From positions 87,018,173 through 87,082,172 of the forward strand of contig OY979716.1 of NCBI GenBank assembly GCA_963855995.1: a stretch of DNA of 64,000 bases, read 5' to 3'. Positions within the stretch are counted from its first letter, which is position 1. Each line of letters opens with the position of its first letter. The notes beneath the pieces are model-generated. The model saw nothing but the letters and a program-made list of their open reading frames with translations. It searched no databases and was not told where the DNA came from. The stretch comes from Muricea muricata. Lineage: Eukaryota; Cnidaria; Anthozoa; Malacalcyonacea; Plexauridae. The position numbers and the translations under genes are program-made. Positions 1 through 10,665 of the stretch are shown piece after piece.

Positions 1-3000
1 TTTAGAACAGCTGCGCACAGTTCTAATCTATCAATCGATATCTTTTTCACCGGAGCAAGGCGATTTTTAGATGCTATTAGGTTGCATTGGTACGTACCAT
101 CCTCGACCTTCCATCTGGCGTAGGCACACGTACCATATGCATCTTGCGAGCTATCGCTAAAAGTAACCAGGTCAGGATTGCTGACAGCTTCGGCTGGTTT
201 TAGACATCTCTTGAATTCGATTTCTTGCATTTCGAAAAGGTCGCGAAAAAACTCAATCCAACTTCGTCTGAACTCTTCGGCTACTGGGTCATCCCAATTG
301 AATTTCGTTTTGCTACCCCACAGTCTTCGCATCAATATTTTTGCTCGAACTGTGAACAGACCCGCTAACCCCAGTGGATCGTAAATGCTGTTAACTTGCG
401 ACAGGATCATTCTTTTTGTGAGGATGTCTGGGATCTCGCTAGGGATCTGTTCACTCTTCAAATCTGGTCCCACCCTTAGCTTCCTACTTTTTGGCGAAAA
501 ATTTAGCTTGACTTCAAAGTGGAAGCAGTCTTTTCCAGGGTTCCACACGGTCCCAAGGGCCTTTTGCTCTTCAGCTGGTACTTCAATATGGACCTCTGTT
601 CTACTCGTAATTTCTCCCGATAATATCCAGCTCTTCATCTTGAACCCTCCGGCATTGACTACAGTTTCTATTTCTTTGGTCATCTGATATGCTTTCTCCT
701 TTGTATTGACACTATCTAGAATGTCGTCCATGTAGCTGTTGTTCTTGACGATCTTCGCTGCTTCAGGGAAATCCTTCTCACGCATATCAGCTGTTTTCCT
801 CAACGCAACTGTAGCAATGGTTCCCGCGAGCTTGTCTCCAAACGATACGGTTTGAACGATGAATGTGTCCGGGTCTCTGGATGTATCCATGTCTCGCCAC
901 AGAAATCGATGTGTGTGCTGTTCAACTGTTCCAATTTTCACTGAATGATACATCTTCTTTATGTCTCCCATCATTGCAACTTCGTTCTCTCGGAAGCGTA
1001 ACAGGACTCCAAGAAGATTGTTTAGCAGGTTGGGACCTTTTGCCCAGTACTCGTTCAAGGTGTGCCCCATGTAATTGGCACTGCTGTTAAATACAATTCT
1101 CACCGGTGTAGACTTGGAATCAGGTTTCAGCACTTCATGATGCGATATGTAGAGTATGGGTCCATTGTAGCTCTCTAAATCTTCGTAGTTCAACTTCTTT
1201 GCGACACCCCGGTGTATCATGTCTTCTATCTGCTTTTGGTATACAGCCGCGTGCGCCGGATTTTTGGCTGGTCTCTTTTCAGTTGATCTTAGCCTCCCCA
1301 TTGCTGCCCGTTTGTTGTCAGGTAATTCTTCCGGGCTTCTTATCCAGGGGTATTCTGCTGTCCATCTCTTTTTTCCGCTGTCAAACACTAGTTTGCTTTC
1401 AATTAGTTTTAGCTCTCTTTCTTCCTTTAGGGTGTAATCACTGCTTCCAATAGGACATTTCCCACATTTGCATCCCCCACAACGTGGCGAACAAGCTACC
1501 CCAAGGCCTTCTATGTTGTAGAAATCTTCAACGTTAACTGCTGCAACATGATGAACTCGGGCATCTTTTATCTCGCTCTTTGTGTGAGTCTCTTGGAAAC
1601 CAGGATGTTTTCCGCCAAGGCATTTTCCAAACTGATTTCTCAGCAGCAGGAGGTGTCCTTTCTTTCTCTCCAGTTGAGGGTGGAATCCGGCGTACTCATA
1701 TCCAATCAAGAGGTCTACCGATCCAGTCGGTCTTGTGACTTCTCTGATGCTAACTCCTTTGAATATGTGTTCCAGCCCATCAATACTGACATTTTGAATG
1801 TCCGATGTGATTTTGTCGATTCCGTATGCTTCAATGAGGACAGTTTTACTGTACTGATTTAACAGGGGGACTTGATATCTGCGTGACACAAGCTTTTCTT
1901 CTATTCCCCCGACTTTGGTAATTGTCAGCTGGATTGGAGTTCCACGAAGATTCTCTTCTTTAGCCTTACTGTACGTGATAAAGCATAGAGATGCTGCATT
2001 GTCCCACAGCACATTCATCCAACCTTTACCAGCTTTGATTCTCTGGATTTGTAGGAGACATCCAATGTCGTCTGAAGTTTTCTCACAAGCAGAGGCGCCC
2101 CCATACTTCCTCTCAGTGTGAACTGTTTTGTGGTGGTATCCTTTGCATCCGCTTTCACCACAAATCACTTTCCGCTTGCATTCAAACAACCGATGACTGA
2201 CTCTTAGACATGACCAACATGCTGCTTTTTCTTTTAGCATTCTGAATCTTTCTTCCACTGACATTGACAAGTAATGACTGCACTCATTTGTCCAATGATC
2301 ACTGTTTGGGTGGAATAGGCACTTATTGTCTTGTGGATTGTGACCATCGTTGTTCTGGTTGTTTTCGTACTCTCCAGGGTTCTCTCTATCTCTCGCTCTT
2401 TCTGCACCTGTAAGGTGAACTGCCCCTCCCACAGATTGCGTATTCTTTGACCGTATGTTGCTGGAGTCGTATTCGATGGCCCTTTTGTGGTTGAGTAGAA
2501 ACTTTAGGAGACTTGGAAACTTGTCTTTCTTGTCGACTTCACTTGTGTCAAAGCTAACCAACTTGGCCCACTCCTTTCGAATATCAGGTGGCAATGTTTT
2601 CTCAATAATGCTGACAGAGCTGGTTGTAGTGATTTCCCTTTCTAACCCCAGCCGAAGTAGATCTCGATAAGCATCTTCAACAACATCAACAAATTCGATA
2701 AATTTTTCATGATCTCCTTCTTTTATCACCTTAACTCTCTTGATGCTATCGATGACTACATCTGCAATTTTCGCTGGGTCGCCGTACTTTTCGTCTAAAC
2801 GTTTTAGCATCTCATCTATGTTATCATCCACACTTCTAACAACGCCTAGTGCTTCTTTGGTAAGACATGAGCGCAGCGCATAAGGTGCAGATTCTTTAGA
2901 CACACTTTGCAACACTTGCGTCTCGAAGTCCCTTTTGAATCTGGGGTATTGCCTAATATTTCCAGCAAAGGTTGGCATCTTCAGCTTTTCCAATCTTACA

Positions 3001-3440
3001 TTCAACTGCTCACCTTGGCTAGTAGACTTTTCTTTCAGTAGTTTCTCATTGTTCTTTGCCATAACTACTGCTATATTAGACGTTACTTTATTGTATTCGC
3101 TTTGAATCTTTCTTGTCCAGTCAATCTCTGCGTCGGCTTTATCTTTGTCCAGGAGTTCAAGGTATTTTAAGTTAGCTTGTTTGCAATCTGCCACCGCTAA
3201 ATCCAAACTATTCTGGGCCTTTTCTAGAGCCGTATTGACGCTTTCCTCTGTAATCATTGTTTGTACATCCTGTATTAGTTGCTCAAGAACACTTTCAGTT
3301 ATTTTTCTTTTAACTAATCCGTGCTCTATCATTTTTTGAAAATTTTCTAGCTCTTTTCTGGCTGCTTCTTGTTGTCTCTCCTCTTCTTCTATTTTCTTGT
3401 CGACAGCTGTTTTAGTTTGTTTATATTCATATATAAGCAT
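1..3440 (-). CDS. BEL/Pao retrotransposon Gag-Pol polyprotein, partial (runs off left edge)
   Basis: An uninterrupted minus-strand frame enters from an ATG at 3440 and is still open at base 1. In order it shows a Lys/Glu-rich coiled-coil-like start and a Gag-like region around 2700-3050 with the 'LKMPTFAGNIRQYPRF' type of motif seen in DUF1759 proteins. Next come Cys/His clusters including a CX2CX4HX4C knuckle near 2185-2226, and an aspartic-protease-like segment ('LWDNAASLCFI', about 1980-2020). The reverse transcriptase has the BEL-type 'SYMDD' box (about 730-745), and the start of an RNase H-like region ('TFSDSSQDAYG') lies at about 115-165. This order (Gag, protease, RT, RNase H) is that of BEL/Pao elements, and integrase would lie left of the window. 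The preceding 91-codon ORF is in another frame and overlaps by 14 bases. Class confidence is high. Activity cannot be judged without the missing 3' half. Confidence 0.9.
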   Translation of the reverse strand, partial: MLIYEYKQTKTAVDKKIEEEERQQEAARKELENFQKMIEHGLVKRKITESVLEQLIQDVQTMITEESVNTALEKAQNSLDLAVADCKQANLKYLELLDKDKADAEIDWTRKIQSEYNKVTSNIAVVMAKNNEKLLKEKSTSQGEQLNVRLEKLKMPTFAGNIRQYPRFKRDFETQVLQSVSKESAPYALRSCLTKEALGVVRSVDDNIDEMLKRLDEKYGDPAKIADVVIDSIKRVKVIKEGDHEKFIEFVDVVEDAYRDLLRLGLEREITTTSSVSIIEKTLPPDIRKEWAKLVSFDTSEVDKKDKFPSLLKFLLNHKRAIEYDSSNIRSKNTQSVGGAVHLTGAERARDRENPGEYENNQNNDGHNPQDNKCLFHPNSDHWTNECSHYLSMSVEERFRMLKEKAACWSCLRVSHRLFECKRKVICGESGCKGYHHKTVHTERKYGGASACEKTSDDIGCLLQIQRIKAGKGWMNVLWDNAASLCFITYSKAKEENLRGTPIQLTITKVGGIEEKLVSRRYQVPLLNQYSKTVLIEAYGIDKITSDIQNVSIDGLEHIFKGVSIREVTRPTGSVDLLIGYEYAGFHPQLERKKGHLLLLRNQFGKCLGGKHPGFQETHTKSEIKDARVHHVAAVNVEDFYNIEGLGVACSPRCGGCKCGKCPIGSSDYTLKEERELKLIESKLVFDSGKKRWTAEYPWIRSPEELPDNKRAAMGRLRSTEKRPAKNPAHAAVYQKQIEDMIHRGVAKKLNYEDLESYNGPILYISHHEVLKPDSKSTPVRIVFNSSANYMGHTLNEYWAKGPNLLNNLLGVLLRFRENEVAMMGDIKKMYHSVKIGTVEQHTHRFLWRDMDTSRDPDTFIVQTVSFGDKLAGTIATVALRKTADMREKDFPEAAKIVKNNSYMDDILDSVNTKEKAYQMTKEIETVVNAGGFKMKSWILSGEITSRTEVHIEVPAEEQKALGTVWNPGKDCFHFEVKLNFSPKSRKLRVGPDLKSEQIPSEIPDILTKRMILSQVNSIYDPLGLAGLFTVRAKILMRRLWGSKTKFNWDDPVAEEFRRSWIEFFRDLFEMQEIEFKRCLKPAEAVSNPDLVTFSDSSQDAYGTCAYARWKVEDGTYQCNLIASKNRLAPVKKISIDRLELCAAVL

Positions 3441-3702
3441 CAGCTTCAGCTTGTTCCTCCTCTTTGATGAGCTCAACATACGTGTCATGCTTGGATTCTA
3501 CACTACCCCACGCTTCATTTAACTCTTTGAATGTTCGCTTCACAATCTCTAGTCCCTTGTCCTCGTCCACGGCTTTCAGAAATTCTTTAAGCTTTCTTGT
3601 GAATCTACTTTTTGCGCTTGTTCTTTGTGTTTTCGCACCTTCGATGTTGTCGGCCATTTCGGTATTTTTTCCTCCGTGCTTCCCTTTACGAAGATCGCTC
3701 AA
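3427..3702 (-). CDS. N-terminal ORF of the BEL/Pao element
   Basis: This 91-codon minus-strand ORF is rich in Lys, Glu and Arg. Its stop lies 14 bases inside the start of the long Gag-Pol frame, which is shifted by one base. Both continue the same charged, helix-forming composition ('KRTFKELNEAWGSVESKHD' style). It is therefore most likely the original N-terminus of the polyprotein, separated by a one-base shift. A programmed frameshift is possible, but no obvious slippery heptamer is visible at the overlap. The listed start codon may be non-ATG and the true start could differ. Confidence 0.6.
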   Translation of the reverse strand: MSDLRKGKHGGKNTEMADNIEGAKTQRTSAKSRFTRKLKEFLKAVDEDKGLEIVKRTFKELNEAWGSVESKHDTYVELIKEEEQAEADAYI

Positions 3703-3720
3703 TAAGGAAATTTACTTTTA

Positions 3721-4875
3721 GACTGCGGAAGCACCGTATTTATTCCACTAAAACTGTTCGGAAACTTGCAGATATTTTGCCACTATTCCCTCGAAAATAC
3801 TTACTTCTGTCTCTTCTCCCTTTTCTGCAGAGACGGATTTCGAATGTTTCGCCAGCCGTTCAACAAATAATGAAACAAACTACCATTCCAGAAACATGTA
3901 TTTTATCCTTTTATCAGTACCACCAACAATACATTAATTTCAAAATCTAAAATATTTACGAATACAAACTATAAATAAACCCGACTAAACTACAATCAGT
4001 ACGAATAAACAATGTTAAATATTTACCCGGTAGTCTCTTACGACTTGATAAACAGCTGCGAATTACACATAAAAGTCCTCTAATCTATTAAACTCTCAAT
4101 AATATTGTTCAATTCGCGGTTCGTCCGACAATTCACCGAGTCTTTCCGAACGCTGTTCGACTATTTCGTGCAACACGAAACAGATATGATGCAACATTAT
4201 GCTTTAGCAGATTTAGCTTAATTGCAAGGCAAATCAGCTGTACTTGTCGCCAACCAAGCTTTCCGATGAATAAAAATATGTCAATAGCGCAGTAGAAGAC
4301 ATAATAGATAACTGCATGTGTGCCAAGAAATGCAACTTTACCTATGGCGTGAATTGTCACCTGGGAAAACGTATGTAGCCTGTGGTTGTATATCCTTTAC
4401 TGCTTTATAGAGATAAGTCCACATGAGCTACATGTACCTTGGTTTCCTTTTTTCTTTTCCCATTTTCACAAATCACCATCGTGTTGTCCTCTTCTTGTGA
4501 TTTTTCCTAGATATAGCATACATTTAACCTTTTTTGTGGTGCGTATAAAGAACATATTTCACGTGATGTATAACAGTATACTATAGCGTTGTTTTCAGTC
4601 AATTTTGTTATCATAATGTTTTTTTTTTCTGGCTGGTGACAAATGGTTCTCAAAAGGTCATTTTAATGACAAAAGTTTGTATCAAATAGTTTTCACTTAC
4701 TTTTTTGCATATGCAATATTGATAGTCACCAACTTTGCTTTTATCTATAGCAAACAATTGGGTAATTGTGAGTTAGATCATTGTGCGCAGTGACCCCAGC
4801 ACGACAATATCTTTCCTCTATGCAAATGTTTTGGCATTCATTAACTGTAACAGTTTTCTAAGAAATAAATATTAA
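3721..4875. other. No gene seen; expected 5' LTR/leader of the BEL element
   Basis: AT-rich sequence directly upstream of the minus-strand BEL ORF. The LTR and primer-binding site should lie here, but the partner LTR is outside the window, so I cannot place the boundaries. No ORF here looks coding. Confidence 0.4.
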
Positions 4876-4976
4876 TCATAAATTTTCATTGCTTGGCGCC
4901 AAAACTGTCCTCATGGTGATACGACAAGTATGATTAAAATAACATGATAAAACAAAATAAAGAATGTTAAATTCTT

Positions 4977-5101
4977 CAGTGTGTTCAAGAAAGAATACCT
5001 GATAACTTCTGTTTTTTGGAGCATTCTTGGGTTTCCTTCCCGTTTCTTTTTCTTCCACTGATAGTCCTGTGTAAGTCCTGATCATCAATACCTTGCGATT
5101 C
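4977..5101 (-). CDS. Candidate small exon, unknown gene
   Basis: On the minus strand a frame reading 'RTYTGLSVEEKETGRKPKNA' ends in Q just before a GT donor near 4999 and is preceded by an AG. The strongly charged content and splice-like borders suggest a short exon. It may belong with the minus-strand exons at 6876-8577, but no homology is recognised. Confidence 0.3.
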
Positions 5102-5194
5102 AATTGTTAAAAAATGAATGTTTACTTATTTAGAAATGTTAGTAAGAGATAAATAACCAAATTTTTGGATAGACGCAAATAAAGAATCGTTACA

Positions 5195-6003
5195 CTAACT
5201 GTCTAAGAAAATTCTGCTGTCGTCTAGCGTGCATGTCGATGTAACAGATACTGGTGTGACGTTGACTGTGGGTGAGCCAACGGGTAAATTGGATGGTGAT
5301 GGGACAGGTGTTGTTGGTGTTAGTGAAGTGACTGCAGTAAATGTTTCTGGTATAACAGGTGTCGTTGCGAACGTTGGTAGAGGTGTACGGGCGGCGAGTG
5401 TTGTGAGGATATCTGGTGTAGTACAAGTGACACAAGTTGGCATCGCAGAAACAGCTTGTGGCGTTGTAGTGATAGCAGTAGTTGTAAGGACTGTTTGTGG
5501 TGGTGTTAAGACTGCAGGTGTTTCAGGCAATGCTGATGATGTTACAAGGACAGATTTTTGTATTGTAGCGGCTGCTTTTGGTAGCGTTGGAATTACTGCA
5601 GGTGTTGTTTTACAGTCAGTTGGTGATTTTGTAGGGAACGCTGACGTCGTAGGTACACGATGCGATATTGCAGCAACAACAACCGTTGTAGGGGCTGATG
5701 GTTTTTTTGGACTGTTGGCGATATTACCGAATGAGAACGTGTCGCAGGTACAGTTGCTGAGGTTTCATGAAAGACAACCGACGATGTTGTTGGCGAGCAC
5801 TGCGATGCTATAGAGAACGAAGGTCTTGCAGGGATAGCCGATGTTCGTGTTCGGACATCTGGATGTGTTATACAACTAGTTGATGATGTTGAATGAGCAG
5901 CTGATGAACTTGCAACGCGATCTGATGAAATAGTAGTTGTGGCCGAGGCAATTATACAGGTATCTGAAGATGGAGTAAGACCAGCTAACAATGGTGCGGG
6001 TAC
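5195..6003 (-). pseudogene. Thr/Pro/Ser-rich (mucin-like) ORF broken by a shift at a homopolymer
   Basis: Two minus-strand frames (about 5593-6003 and 5195-5710) share the same unusual Thr, Pro, Ser, Val and Ala composition and are joined by a one-base shift at a 7-base homopolymer (5702-5708). The downstream part ends with a stop at 5195. There are no cysteines in a regular pattern, no signal peptide and no membrane segment in what is visible, so this looks like a low-complexity linker or mucin-like exon. The plus strand is also open here because of the repeated GTN/ACN codons. That plus ORF (5229-5813) is Val/Gly-rich and judged a mirror. Function is unknown. Confidence 0.4.
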
Positions 6004-6875
6004 GGCGGCAGTTGTTGTAGATTCCCAGAGGGTTTACATTACCAGACTGGACATTGGTGTTATCATTTGTTGACTTCACATTAAAAGCTATGTAAAATTT
6101 CATCAGATAATTATTAAAACGTGGTTAGAACGTTAAGTCGTATAAATTAAATGTGTCATATATTGCTGATATGAATTTTTTTGGCCCATTTGACTGGTTG
6201 CTAGCTCCTTGTTATTTTATGTTATATAATTTGATATTTCATAACTCAATTCGAATTATTTAAAAGTTATATTTAAACCACCAGTCACAATAGATGACGC
6301 CTCATTGGTATTCTTTATATCTGGTCATATAAAGAATACTTTATCAGGTATAAAGACACTTCACGTGACATATTATGGTTATTGTGATTTGTCAATATGC
6401 TTGTGGATTGTTAATGATTGTTTGAATAGTATTTAATAACTGCATGATCTGTAAAATAACCTTCGGAGAAGATTTTCCATGCATCAGGTCCGAATGCTGA
6501 GTGATTCACAAAAATACACTTTCGCGATACAACTTCAACACCTTCAGCCCCTCTACAGATAGTTTGGCCATCTGCGTTTTTGTGAAGTACTGTTTTTTGT
6601 TCCCTATTGCGCCGACTCCAAACGATTCAATTTCACGCCTTATTGGCTCTTCTCATGGCGGAATATTTCCACTATTTCTCACCAGCCCACACAACCATTT
6701 CAGGGACACCGCAAAACCGCGAACTTTTTGAGTTGAGCTGGGAGACGAAAAGGCTATGTCGGGATTTATACACGTCAACATCTATAGAAAAGGAGAAGTT
6801 ATACTTACGCTTTATTTTCCTAATTTTTTGGACATACACCATATTGGTTAGCACAGCCTAAACGTAACGTAAGAA

Positions 6876-8577
6876 TGTGATGAATACCTTAGAGACTGAA
6901 ATGTCGTATTCGTTTAGACATTTCACAATTAAGTCGACAATGAGCAATTCACCCTTGTCTGATGATGATGCAGACTGCTCCTTGGCCTCCTCAATTTGGT
7001 AGCGATTCACCGTGTTAGGGACTATTACATCTTGGAAGAAGGAATATGCCATCTTAACATCGGTTCCGTCTACGTCTGCAAGTTGAATTACCTAAAATAA
7101 TGAGAATAAACCTTAAATACTGTGTAATATTGTGTACGAGCTTATACTTAAATATCTTATTAAAATTCCAGACCTGAAGTATATGTTAGAAAACACATAA
7201 AAACCCTTTAGGCCTAACCGTGTCATATCACTCTTTTAAATCGCATACATTTCTAAAACGAACTGTGTTATAAGGTTACGATCAACGGATGAATTATACC
7301 AAATGTTATTCACTGCTTGTATCTAGTATAATTACGCATACATACAAGGCAAATTACCTTTTCCGCAAAGCCGATCAGAAGTGCATAATTTTTCATGCAC
7401 CTTCCATCCACATGGGGAACATCATGAGCCATTTCAGTTCAAATTAATTTGGAACGGATTTTGCAGATATATTCCACGTCTTGCGAAACCGCGATTACGG
7501 TTCCAACAGCGCTTGAAGCATGCTCCAAAACTTCCTCACATCGAAATATAAAACATTTTTTCCGTATTGATATACAGTTATATCAACACTCGTGAAAATT
7601 GGAAAAACTCGAAATTGTGTGAAAACATAATTTCCACGCAATTTCTTGTTTTTCCAATTTCCACTCGTGTTGATATAACTGTATATCAACACGGAAAATG
7701 TTTTATATTTCTTGACTGTTTTTAAAGTATCTTAGGACACAAAAGAATGCACGTTGTTAAGTTAGAATCATACGTGCGCACGACGTACCGATTGTAAAAA
7801 TCCCCGCCATCACATTATGGTGTAGAGTATTGCGTAGTGATCGAACAACATCTCCTAACGTGAGGGAACTTAATGGAAGCTCAATGGAGAGCAAGAAACT
7901 GTTGCATGAACGGGTAGTTCCTTGTCCTTGGGGGGTTGCATCTTCTGGCTCAAAGAGATGTTTTATGAACACATATGATGTTTCATTAACGATATGACCC
8001 TCATCGTTTATTTGGAGATTTTCTCCAAATATCCAAACATTGCTATTTGGTTGACGTCCAATGCAAACTGCTGCTTTATAAGTGTCTCTTACATTATTAA
8101 TGTGACACTTTCTGCAAAAAAAGGATGTTGTATGAATGAAACAATTATAAATTAACAACAATATTTGCACCATGCAGGCTACATTTTCATTAAACGTCCA
8201 TGCAGACGAAATTCCATGGGGAAATAATGAATTTACAGGGAGGTCAGAATATATCAAATGTACTGAATTTACTCAACTTTGATATACCCTATTAAGCAAA
8301 AAATTTTTTGTGCCTGGCTTTGCAATAATTACCTAAAATAACTTTTCATTAGCCATTTCAAAAAGTTTCTGAACTCCTGGGGTTCTAAATTACAAGTTAA
8401 AACACCAGATCCAAATGTGGTGTTTAGTTCTTCTAAAAACTGAGCCGTTCCTCCTTTCATAACTTTTTGCAGCCGAAAAAAGCATAGCCTAAAATGGGTT
8501 GAATAAAACGAGTTCAAAATTCTAACTTTAGAATAACTGTTTAAATTAATAAATTGAAGTAAAGATATAATTCTCAT
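6876..8577 (-). CDS. Multi-exon minus-strand gene fragment, unknown family
   Basis: Four minus-strand exon candidates have plausible splice borders. 8334-8490 ('ELNTTFGSGVLTCNLEP') ends before GTAATT. About 7788-8118 follows a polypyrimidine-AG ('ttttttgcag') and reads 'AAVCIGRQPNSNVWIFGENL' then 'EPEDATPQGQG', ending before GTACGT. About 7360-7440 ('DVPHVDGRCMKNYALLIGF') ends before GTAATT. About 6887-7091 follows TTTTAG, reads 'DVIVPNTVNRYQIEEAKEQS' and ends before GTATTC. Together they look like a real spliced gene, either host or a large DNA transposon. The 'IG.QP..NVW' segment resembles recurrent uncharacterised cnidarian proteins that I cannot name. A foldback repeat (7543-7711) lies in one intron. 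Exon joins are inferred. Confidence 0.45.
7543..7711. repeat. Foldback (MITE-like) palindrome
   Basis: The left arm begins GAAATATAAAACATTTT and contains GATATACAGTTATATCAACA. The right arm is its near reverse complement and ends AAAATGTTTTATATTTC. The arms are about 80 bases each and meet around 'ATAATTTCCACGC'. A self-complementary 169-bp unit in non-coding sequence is typical of foldback MITEs. Confidence 0.75.
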
Positions 8578-9777
8578 CGATTTATACTTTTGCTCTTTCT
8601 TGAAGCGAAATTGATCGACCCAGCCTCATTTTTTTTAAAATACATTCGGTTTTTCTGATATCGCTTTTAATATTTTACCACATACAGAGTCTCATTTTAG
8701 TCCGTCAGTGGAGCAGTTTTCGTTTTGATATAAGTGTGAGAGCGAACCGTGTTTATACATCTCGATCACACGATATTTGTCTGTAAAAATATATGCTTTT
8801 TTCATGCCTCTTTAGATGCAAGTTGATAACTATATTTCTATAAACCTCATTAATGATTGAGGAAAACGCAAAGGAAGTCATAGCCGTAACTAAATTCTAT
8901 GTATGATAAAACACAGGTGGATTTTCACAAAACTTTTATCTCGACTTTCTTGGCTTATACAACATCTGTATTGAAAATTCTTTTACAATCAGACAGACAA
9001 GATGGGTATAAAATAAATCGGTTTAGAAGTCATTTAAAGCACTCCTGCTCGTGTTTTAATTCCTTACATATCCACCTTTCGAACAACTGCAGCTAAATAT
9101 ATCGCCCTCATTGGGATATTGATTATTGCATAGATGCATGGTGACCAGCACAAGAACACTGCTGTTGGAAACTTAATTTTTGGACTAATTTTTGAAAGTA
9201 TATGCCTTTAGCCCGACTTCGAATTGGAATTCAATAAAAATTATAAATACCTAATAACTTACAAAAAAGACTCTTATTACAAGTACGCGTTACACGCCGG
9301 AAAGAAAAAACAGGGAAAATGACAAAAATCAAGATCTTATCGTGTCGATGGTATTTTGATCTAAAGTTACCGCTATAAGTCATTTATTCTGTATATTCTC
9401 GCAGTCGCAGTATGTCTCCTCAAATAGAACGATTTGATCGTCTTTGACTTTGTTATGTATGTTTTAAATTCGCTTGCGTAAGTGTCGTTTTAAATGCGGC
9501 ATATTAATTGCTACAAGAACCTTTTGCAATGAGGGCTGTCGTGCGCGCACTGCTTGCTATCCCAATTGAACCTTTTCATGTATATAATCTGTCTAAAAAG
9601 AACAACCGCCCAAAATACCTAATTAACTACATTCTAACTCACAAAACGTTAAAATTATATGGCGATTTAACGTCATAACAATACTTAATAGCTGTAACAC
9701 ATTATATGAATGTGCTTACATAAATAGAATTTTGGCGCCAAATTTATAACATCACAAAAATAAAATATTTCAATTAA
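8578..9777. other. No gene seen
   Basis: AT-rich sequence without a convincing ORF on either strand. The 5' terminus and promoter of the Helentron that follows may lie near the right side, but I see no diagnostic end. Confidence 0.4.
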
Positions 9778-10665
9778 AATCAGAGTAAAGCTTACAACTG
9801 CTATAAGAATTTGAATCACAGGTTGAATTATTGTAAACTTAGTCTCAGTGGAGACATTGAAATTAATCCAGGCCCAACCTTTACTAATTATGGTAGAACT
9901 ATTTGTGCTCCCTACAGTCAAGGTGATGTGAATGTTTTTGGTGAAAATGCTGGTCGACAATGTGTAGCAATGAGTTTATGTTCCTTGATACATGTGTACT
10001 GCCATGGTTCAATATCGGGTTCAGGGGCTTTAGTTAACATTATGAACATGGGTAATGAATTATATTCAATGCTTTCAAGGTTATCAAGGCAACAATATCT
10101 ACTACTTTCAGAAATACCAACAATGGTTTCAGTTGATAATAATGACTATTCACTTGAGTTAAGTGAGAGTTACACTGATGATCTCCATTTACATCATGAT
10201 ATAAATGAAAATATTGCTTATGTGATGCCTTTTGATGTAGCTTTAGAGGAGTTACAAAATGAACATTTTAACATGTTTCTATTAACTATTGAGTATAATA
10301 CTGTGTCGATCATCTTCGACAACAATGGTTTGTTAAAGCTTTTCGATTCACATTCAAGAGATTTGTGTGGTATGCCAACTCCTCATGGGTCATGTGTGTT
10401 GTTGGAGTTCGAGTCTATCATCAAGCTAACAGAATATCTGAGGTTTTTGTTCAGACCTGGTGTTGTATTTGAGCTTAAGGGTGTGAAAATTGTAAATTTT
10501 GCAAATAACGAGCAGTTGCAAAATAAAAATGAAACAGTTGCATGCATAAATAGAACAACCTATAACAATCTTGTCTTTGATGAAATCTTGTCTGAAATGA
10601 AAAGGTTCGTTATACAGAAGAATGTTCAATTTACATTTATTCGCTTTGTTTTGCCACAATTATGA
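9778..10665 (+). CDS. Helentron ORF: 2A-like motif followed by a cysteine-protease-like domain
   Basis: The frame opens after a stop at 9775 and has no ATG before the first motif; the first usable codon listed is TTG at 9811. Residues 'LSLSGDIEINPGP' (core 9853-9876) match the 2A ribosome-skipping consensus D(V/I)ExNPGP with a hydrophobic lead. About 30 codons later comes 'GRQCVAMSLCSL' (Cys codon 9961) and further on 'FDSHSRD' (about 10342-10360). This Cys...Asp-x-His arrangement fits a papain-fold protease of the viral deubiquitinase/OTU kind. Family knowledge: Helitron-group elements often carry OTU-like proteases, and 2A-like motifs are known from animal retrotransposons. Inference: the protein is released after 2A, so an upstream start or exon is probably missing. 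The stop overlaps the next ATG (ATGA at 10662). Confidence 0.65.
   Translation, partial: NQSKAYNCYKNLNHRLNYCKLSLSGDIEINPGPTFTNYGRTICAPYSQGDVNVFGENAGRQCVAMSLCSLIHVYCHGSISGSGALVNIMNMGNELYSMLSRLSRQQYLLLSEIPTMVSVDNNDYSLELSESYTDDLHLHHDINENIAYVMPFDVALEELQNEHFNMFLLTIEYNTVSIIFDNNGLLKLFDSHSRDLCGMPTPHGSCVLLEFESIIKLTEYLRFLFRPGVVFELKGVKIVNFANNEQLQNKNETVACINRTTYNNLVFDEILSEMKRFVIQKNVQFTFIRFVLPQL

Noticed and set aside
178..3339. Series of plus-strand ORFs of 60-100 codons
   Set aside because: They are antisense to the long BEL Gag-Pol frame on the minus strand and have no motifs.
5229..5813. 194-codon plus-strand Val/Gly/Thr-rich ORF
   Set aside because: It mirrors a Thr/Pro-rich minus-strand ORF; open frames on both strands are expected from repeated GTN/ACN triplets. 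The minus reading has better composition, but neither is proven.
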